Shown here: positions 58,895 to 64,000 of the stretch, piece after piece
Layout of the letters: the number at the start of each line of letters is the position of its first letter
How positions within the stretch are numbered: position 1 is the stretch's first letter
Origin: Batkoa obscura
Taxonomy: Eukaryota; Entomophthoromycota; Entomophthoromycetes; Entomophthorales; Batkoaceae
Length of the DNA: 64,000 bases
Assembly: GCA_030770535.1 (NCBI GenBank)
Contig: JASVEC010000039.1
Span: forward strand, 186,001 to 250,000
Direction of reading: 5' to 3'
Notes under the pieces: model-generated
Told to the model about the DNA's origin: nothing
Seen by the model: only the letters and a program-made list of their open reading frames with translations
Databases searched by the model: none
Position numbers and translations under genes: made by a program

Positions 58895-61236
58895 ATGAAG
58901 CAAGTGGTCAACTCGGATTCGGAATATACACAAGATAATAGTGGATACAATACAACACTAGCTTATTTAGTAAGATCCATTCAAACATGAAATATAATTA
59001 TAATTTGAGTATATAAAAAGTTACCGGCCAACTTAAGAGTAGAAGATATCATTGGTAAAGGTGGTTGTATTTTAAAACAAATAGAATCAAATACAAATGC
59101 AGATGTTAAATTCAATGATAAATATAGAGTATCTAATATTTTGATTGAAATATTAATAATTTAAACGTTAAACACTAGAAAATTGAAATTTCTGGATTAA
59201 AAGAAGATGTTGAAAAAGTTAAATTAGTATTAAATTATAGAATAGAAATGCTATTAAAGGTAAAATTGATTTATAGTGAATTAAATAAAAATAATTTATC
59301 AAAGTATAAAGAGAGTGGAACGTAAACCGAGAGGGGATTTATGGTTTCGAAGGAGGTTTGATGAAGAGGAAATAAACAAAGAATTAAGTAAAACACAACG
59401 TGAATTAGATCGACAAAAACAATTAGAACCATACTTAGAACCTATTGAACTTGGAAATGAACCCGATCATAAACAAAATTTATTTTTAACGGAACAATTA
59501 ATCAATGAGATCGATTTCAAATTACAATCAAAATTTTTAAATACCATAAGACGTAATCAGCAGGTCTGGATACTTCCTTTGGAAAATAAAGAAAAAGATA
59601 AGGAGGTAAGGGATATTCTATAAGTTTATTATTTTAAAGATATATGTATTAAATATTATAAAAGAAAATAAAGCTTATAGGGTATAAAATCATGGGATAT
59701 AAAAAAGAAAATGTAGCAATAGCAGTTAAAAAAGTTCAATATTTAGCAGCTGAAAAAGTAATTTATTTTAATAACTTGAAAATAATAATTTATTGAATTA
59801 ATAGATGTTTGAAAATAGAAAACCTACTGCTTTTAATGTACTTAAAACACAATCTTATGTTAATATGATTCAAATTAAACAAAGTGTTTCACATAATCGT
59901 TTACCTTTTAATATTACTAGAATTGGTTTGTTAATGAATTATTCTAATTTGGGAAATGGGGATGTTATAGAGGATATAGATAATGAAGAGTAAGTTAATT
60001 ATTTTTTAAAATAATCAACAAAATAATATGAATATTTTATTAATTTAGAATTCAAAAAGAAAATTTAAGATCTTTAAAAATACTTAAAGATGATTTACGT
60101 TCTTGTTTAGTTTATAGGGGTTTATTAAGATTATCTTTAAGGTATATTTGTAATTATTTGATTTCAATATGACTTTAATAGCTTAGATTTGGTAAAATAT
60201 GCTTTTTAGATTTACCAAAAAAATTAGTATTTCCAAGTTATGATTTTCAACAAAAAGTGTTAAATAATCCGAATTTTACATCCGAATTGTCAAGAAAGTA
60301 AATTTAATTAAACAATAACACTATTAACTAAATAAACTAATAATATTACTGGAATTAGTATATTTTATGGACAACCAGATAAATTCAATGAATTATTAAT
60401 ACAATTATCAATAGAAGGACGTGAATATTTAAATAATCCACAAATTATGTATACTTTAAAATGTGATTGTATTAATTTATTTGATAAAAATGAATTTGAT
60501 TTAAATTTATGTTTCGATAATTCAAAATTAATTAAATACGATTGCATATCTCCTTATAAGCTTACTACTGCTATAAATTGGTGTTTTGTTGAAGATAATA
60601 AGTAAGTTATTAGTATTTTGTAATAATACAAGTGGCTAATGTTGTTATTCTTTAGCTCACTTGACTTCCAATTAGGATTAGAAAAAGCTGTACGATTAGA
60701 TATACATAATCCAGATTTAATTGAATTTATTAAAAATTTAAATTTAAGGTAGTTTTAACTTATAATTATAATCATCTTTTATATTAACAACTTCAATTTA
60801 AAGTGCCACTGGTCAATTTAGTTATTGTAATACTTCTAAAATCAAAGTCAAATCCATTATTAAAAAAGTACGACATTGTTATGAACTTCAAAAGTATAAA
60901 TTTCAAGTAACAAAAAGTGAGTTGTGGATATTTGAACATAAATATTTAACTAACACATTTAAACATGTAATTCAATCGGTGGATATTCAACCAAATATTA
61001 TAACCGTAGATTTAAAGGTAATTTTGAAATAGTGAATTCTTTTTTTAGTTGTTAACTGAAGGTATATTTTGATTTAGATTATTAATGAAAATTGGAATTC
61101 TTATTTTACTCAAAATTTAAATTTAAAAAAAGGAAACATTGTTGAATATGATTATAGAAATGTAATCTCTAATGAGGAATATTCAAAGTTAATTAAATTA
61201 GCTATAAATTGGCGTCATAAAATTATTGAGTTGTAA
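58895..61236 (+). CDS. KH-domain protein of unknown function
   Basis: About twelve short exons fit one protein of about 600 residues from MKQVVNSDSEYTQD to WRHKIIEL. Near the start is one KH domain: LPANLRVEDIIGKGGCILKQIESNTNADVKF, with the GKGG nucleic-acid loop, then ISGLKEDVEKVKLVL. The remaining ~500 residues have no domain I can name. A charged coiled region (EEINKELSKTQRELDRQKQLE) is followed by alternating beta/alpha stretches with few repeats. The GxxG loop suggests binding of single-stranded RNA or DNA. It may belong to the fungal uncharacterised KH proteins; I am not sure. Exon phases were followed by eye, and one middle junction (near 60655) is uncertain. Confidence 0.7.
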
Positions 61237-61542
61237 TTCAATAATCAATTTTCTTATTGAATGTTTTATTTTTTCATTAAAGTTTTCTAAATTTATCTAT
61301 CATTTATTGAGATTATTGTGCATTTAATATTATGATTCTTGTTTATTATTTGTTTATTTAAAATCCGTATATTTTATTCTTTTATAAAATTACTTTCAAG
61401 TATTTCAATTAGACATTTCATCCAAAGATTTATGAGGACTCAAAAATAACAAATCAATTTTGAACTTTTGAAAAAAATTAAAATTAAGTCAATTAATCTT
61501 TGTCAATCTTTCATCTCTTTCATCTCTTTCATAAATAAAAAA

Positions 61543-62070
61543 ATGAGTTTACCCAAAGGATTTTTTGATGATGGAATAGTACAACATGAAAAAGAAAGCA
61601 AGATATTAAAGCTGGAGCCCAAAATTAGCAAAGTAGAAGAAGAGGAGAATATTGAAGATTTTGAACTTGAATTACAAAAATTAGAGCAAGATTATAAAAA
61701 AGAAAAAAAAGAAGATTCTTCCAAACCAATTGAATCAACAAAGTCCAAAGCGGATCAAAAAGAAGAAGAGTCTTTAGAAGAATTAGAACAAGTTCCATTT
61801 ACTGAAAAAGAATTACAACAAATTGAAAAAATAGCTCGAATAAAATCAATGATCGAGCGTGAAGAAGAAGAAGAAATAATACAAAGTGATTTAATAGCTC
61901 GATTAAATCAAATTAAACAAAAAAGAAAAGGTGAGGAAATAAAGGGAAGTAAAAATAAAATGGAAAAGATAGATAATAATAATAATGATAATAATAATAA
62001 AATTGTGCAAGAAAGTGAAACTTCTTCAAATGAAGAAGATATTTTGGATTGGAGAAAGCAGTGTATTTAA
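61543..62070 (+). CDS. ZNF830-like (CCDC16) splicing-associated protein, zinc-finger-less
   Basis: Single exon, 175 residues from MSLPKGFFDD. LP.GFFDD followed by an acidic/coiled region (EDFELELQKLEQDYKKE; FTEKELQQIEKIARIKSMIE) and the terminal EEDILDWR match the C-terminal half of ZNF830, a spliceosome and DNA-damage associated protein. The N-terminal C2H2 finger of animal ZNF830 is not found in this frame or in the 300 bp upstream. An in-frame ATG at 61468 would add 25 hydrophobic residues, which is unlikely. Low-complexity Asn and Glu runs sit near the end. Confidence 0.6.
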   Translation: MSLPKGFFDDGIVQHEKESKILKLEPKISKVEEEENIEDFELELQKLEQDYKKEKKEDSSKPIESTKSKADQKEEESLEELEQVPFTEKELQQIEKIARIKSMIEREEEEEIIQSDLIARLNQIKQKRKGEEIKGSKNKMEKIDNNNNDNNNKIVQESETSSNEEDILDWRKQCI

Positions 62071-62244
62071 GGGAAAAGAAAAAGAAGAAAAAGAAGATAA
62101 GGCTTTTGGAATTTGTTTCAAAAAATAAACCATAAGAATAAGATGCCTTTTTTTAAAATAAAATATGAAAATATATAAATTTGATAAACTGTAATCTCGA
62201 TTTTCTATTTTATTTTTATTTTTTATTTTATTAGATTCTTTTTA

Positions 62245-63947
62245 TTAATTTCCTAATAAAATTGAATTTTCTAAATCATTATCTTCTGGATCATAATTTT
62301 CAGTAATTAATCGATAAAGATAAGATGGGGGGTGACCACCACTAATTTGATAATAAATAAATAACATTTAGTTTCAAAATAAAACAGGATAAAAAAACAA
62401 TTAATTCACTTACTTATTCGTAATAAACAAGCCCACTAATTCCGGTTCAATATAATCATAATAAGGACAAACAGTTTCCACATCAATTAATGGACCTATT
62501 ATAAAAAAACAATCGATCAATAATTCATTTCTATCTTACAATATTAAAACAGGTTCATAAAAATGATTACCTTCTGCATAATTCAATACTGCAGTTGGTG
62601 ATACACAAATGTTTAATCTTTCAATATCTGTTGGGAATAAAGGTGATAATTTATATAAACCAGCACAAACAACAATAGGAGTAGCATGGTGTTTAGCAGC
62701 CGCTGCAATCGTTTGAGAACCAGAAGCAGATACTAAGCCTCCATTGGCTAAAACTATTAATAGAAAATAAATTTGTTTGAACATAATAGCAATGAAAGAA
62801 GGTGAATGGACTTACTTGCATGAGTACCTAAAATAACTTTATTGACTCTGGACATAACAGCAAATACAGCTGAATGAGGAATGATAGTGGTGGTAATACC
62901 AGCATTGGATAATTTTTTAGCTAGATTAAAAGCTTCGGATCTAAATTTGGATTAAATTAATCGATCGAGTTTATTTATAAAACTATAAAAATTACTTACT
63001 TTTTTGTGGATTCAACAACAATCACTTGAAATTGTCTTTTACGACTAGCTGTTTTAAAAAATTCTTCAACTGTATGGGACTTACCACATGTCATTATAAT
63101 TTCACTTTTATAACATCCATTAGTATTGTTATTATTAATCTGTTGAAATTTTAATAACTTACTTGGAATGAATATGTTCTAATGCTTGACTTGATACATT
63201 AACATACATATTTTCTTGTTCGTCTAACATTTCAGCAATACCTTGAATAATGGTTGGTTTAAAAGGTACTAAATAAAGTTAAAGATAATATATTTAAATA
63301 GTTTAAAAGTTGGTAATTCAATTTTCAAAAAAAAGGATATTATACACGGATCTAGAATAATCAATATCTTCCTTTTCATCATCCCCTACCATTAAACTGA
63401 ATAAAGAGGAACTGTTTTGATTCATTTGTTGTCTACTTGGTGTTGATAAACCTGAATTATTTTTTGAATCTTCATTTAAAGACAATCTATCCACTGCTGA
63501 TAATTGTTTATCTTCTTCATCTTCTTCAAAATCTTTAACATATACTTTATATTCTTCTCTTATCATATGTAATACTCTTCGAATAATGTTACCAACTGCT
63601 AACTCTAGATAAAATTTAGTCAAGAGTTAAGAAAAAATTTTAGGCGAAGTAAGAGGAAGAATTACCTTGTGGTTGAGCAGCAATTAATCGTTGTCCAATT
63701 TGGCTTATATCAGCAATTAATGCTTTGACATTGTTCCATTTAGATACTGAAATAACTTGTCGTAATACTATTAATGTTTCTGTTGATACATTCCAACTAC
63801 CTACTACTTGTCTATGTAAATTTTATTAAGTTGAAACTAGAATAAATATGGAACGATGAATTTTTTTTTTTCTTACCTTCTTTTTAACCTAGCTACTAAA
63901 TTTTCGACTAATGCTGGTACATCTCTAGATCCATAAATTCTTAACAT
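62245..63947 (-). CDS. GCD7: Translation initiation factor eIF2B subunit beta
   Basis: About nine exons. The N-terminal helical part includes [15 protein letters not shown] and [19 protein letters not shown], then a Ser/Asp-rich insertion (about 63360-63500). The Rossmann-like regulatory domain follows: [103 protein letters not shown]. The gene ends [20 protein letters not shown]. eIF2B exchanges GDP for GTP on eIF2 and is inhibited by phosphorylated eIF2 in the integrated stress response; beta is part of its regulatory core. The start at 63947 is the first ATG in frame, but the sequence just upstream is open, so the true start may lie beyond the window. Confidence 0.9.
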
Positions 63948-64000
63948 CTTTGTGGATTTACTATGGTTGTTTTGATATTAAAATCAACCAATTTGTATAG

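Noticed and set aside
1-64000. CRISPR arrays, operons, riboswitches, bacterial-type defence systems
   Set aside because: The genes are eukaryotic with spliceosomal introns; no spaced repeats or prokaryotic signals were seen.

Overview
This window is nuclear DNA from a very AT-rich fungus. Genes on both strands carry many short introns (about 43-65 bp, GT...AG), and the encoded proteins are typically fungal: NFS1, QCR9, an INO80 Arp8, kinesin-1, prefoldin 3, eIF2B-beta and a kelch-repeat membrane protein. The low GC, the kelch-transmembrane protein, the F-box remnant and the cluster of small secreted proteins suggest an early-diverging lineage, perhaps Mucoromycota or Glomeromycotina. That placement is inference; no genus can be named from the sequence alone.

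The left part (0.7-28.6 kb) is a gene-dense housekeeping block: an M16C metallopeptidase, a DDHD phospholipase, kinesin heavy chain, QCR9, tRNA-Gly(GCC), the cysteine desulfurase NFS1, two tandem membrane-anchored alpha/beta hydrolases, a second identical tRNA-Gly(GCC), a telobox Myb DNA-binding protein, malonyl-CoA decarboxylase and prefoldin subunit 3. For most of these I rebuilt the introns by hand. The summed exon lengths are divisible by three for the DDHD, NFS1, hydrolase, Myb and malonyl-CoA decarboxylase models.

The middle part (28.6-56.0 kb) is gene-poor, repeat-rich accessory sequence. Its core is a 13-kb inverted duplication: two nearly identical arms of about 3.5 and 3.8 kb around a unique spacer of about 5.7 kb. 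Each arm holds a complete cytochrome P450 gene and, facing it tail to tail, a gene for a secreted double-psi beta-barrel (RlpA/3D-like) protein. Two more paralogues of the secreted protein (one interrupted), a 101-residue secreted protein, a decayed F-box gene and a kelch-transmembrane protein lie around it. A roughly 105-bp hairpin-forming MITE family (at least 12 copies in the window) and two LTR-like repeats are scattered through it.

The right part (56.0-64 kb) returns to housekeeping: ARP8, a KH-domain protein, a ZNF830-like splicing-associated protein and eIF2B-beta, the last probably running off the window edge. The housekeeping genes act in unrelated pathways. The possible functional unit is the middle block, where secreted-protein and P450 genes have been duplicated together.
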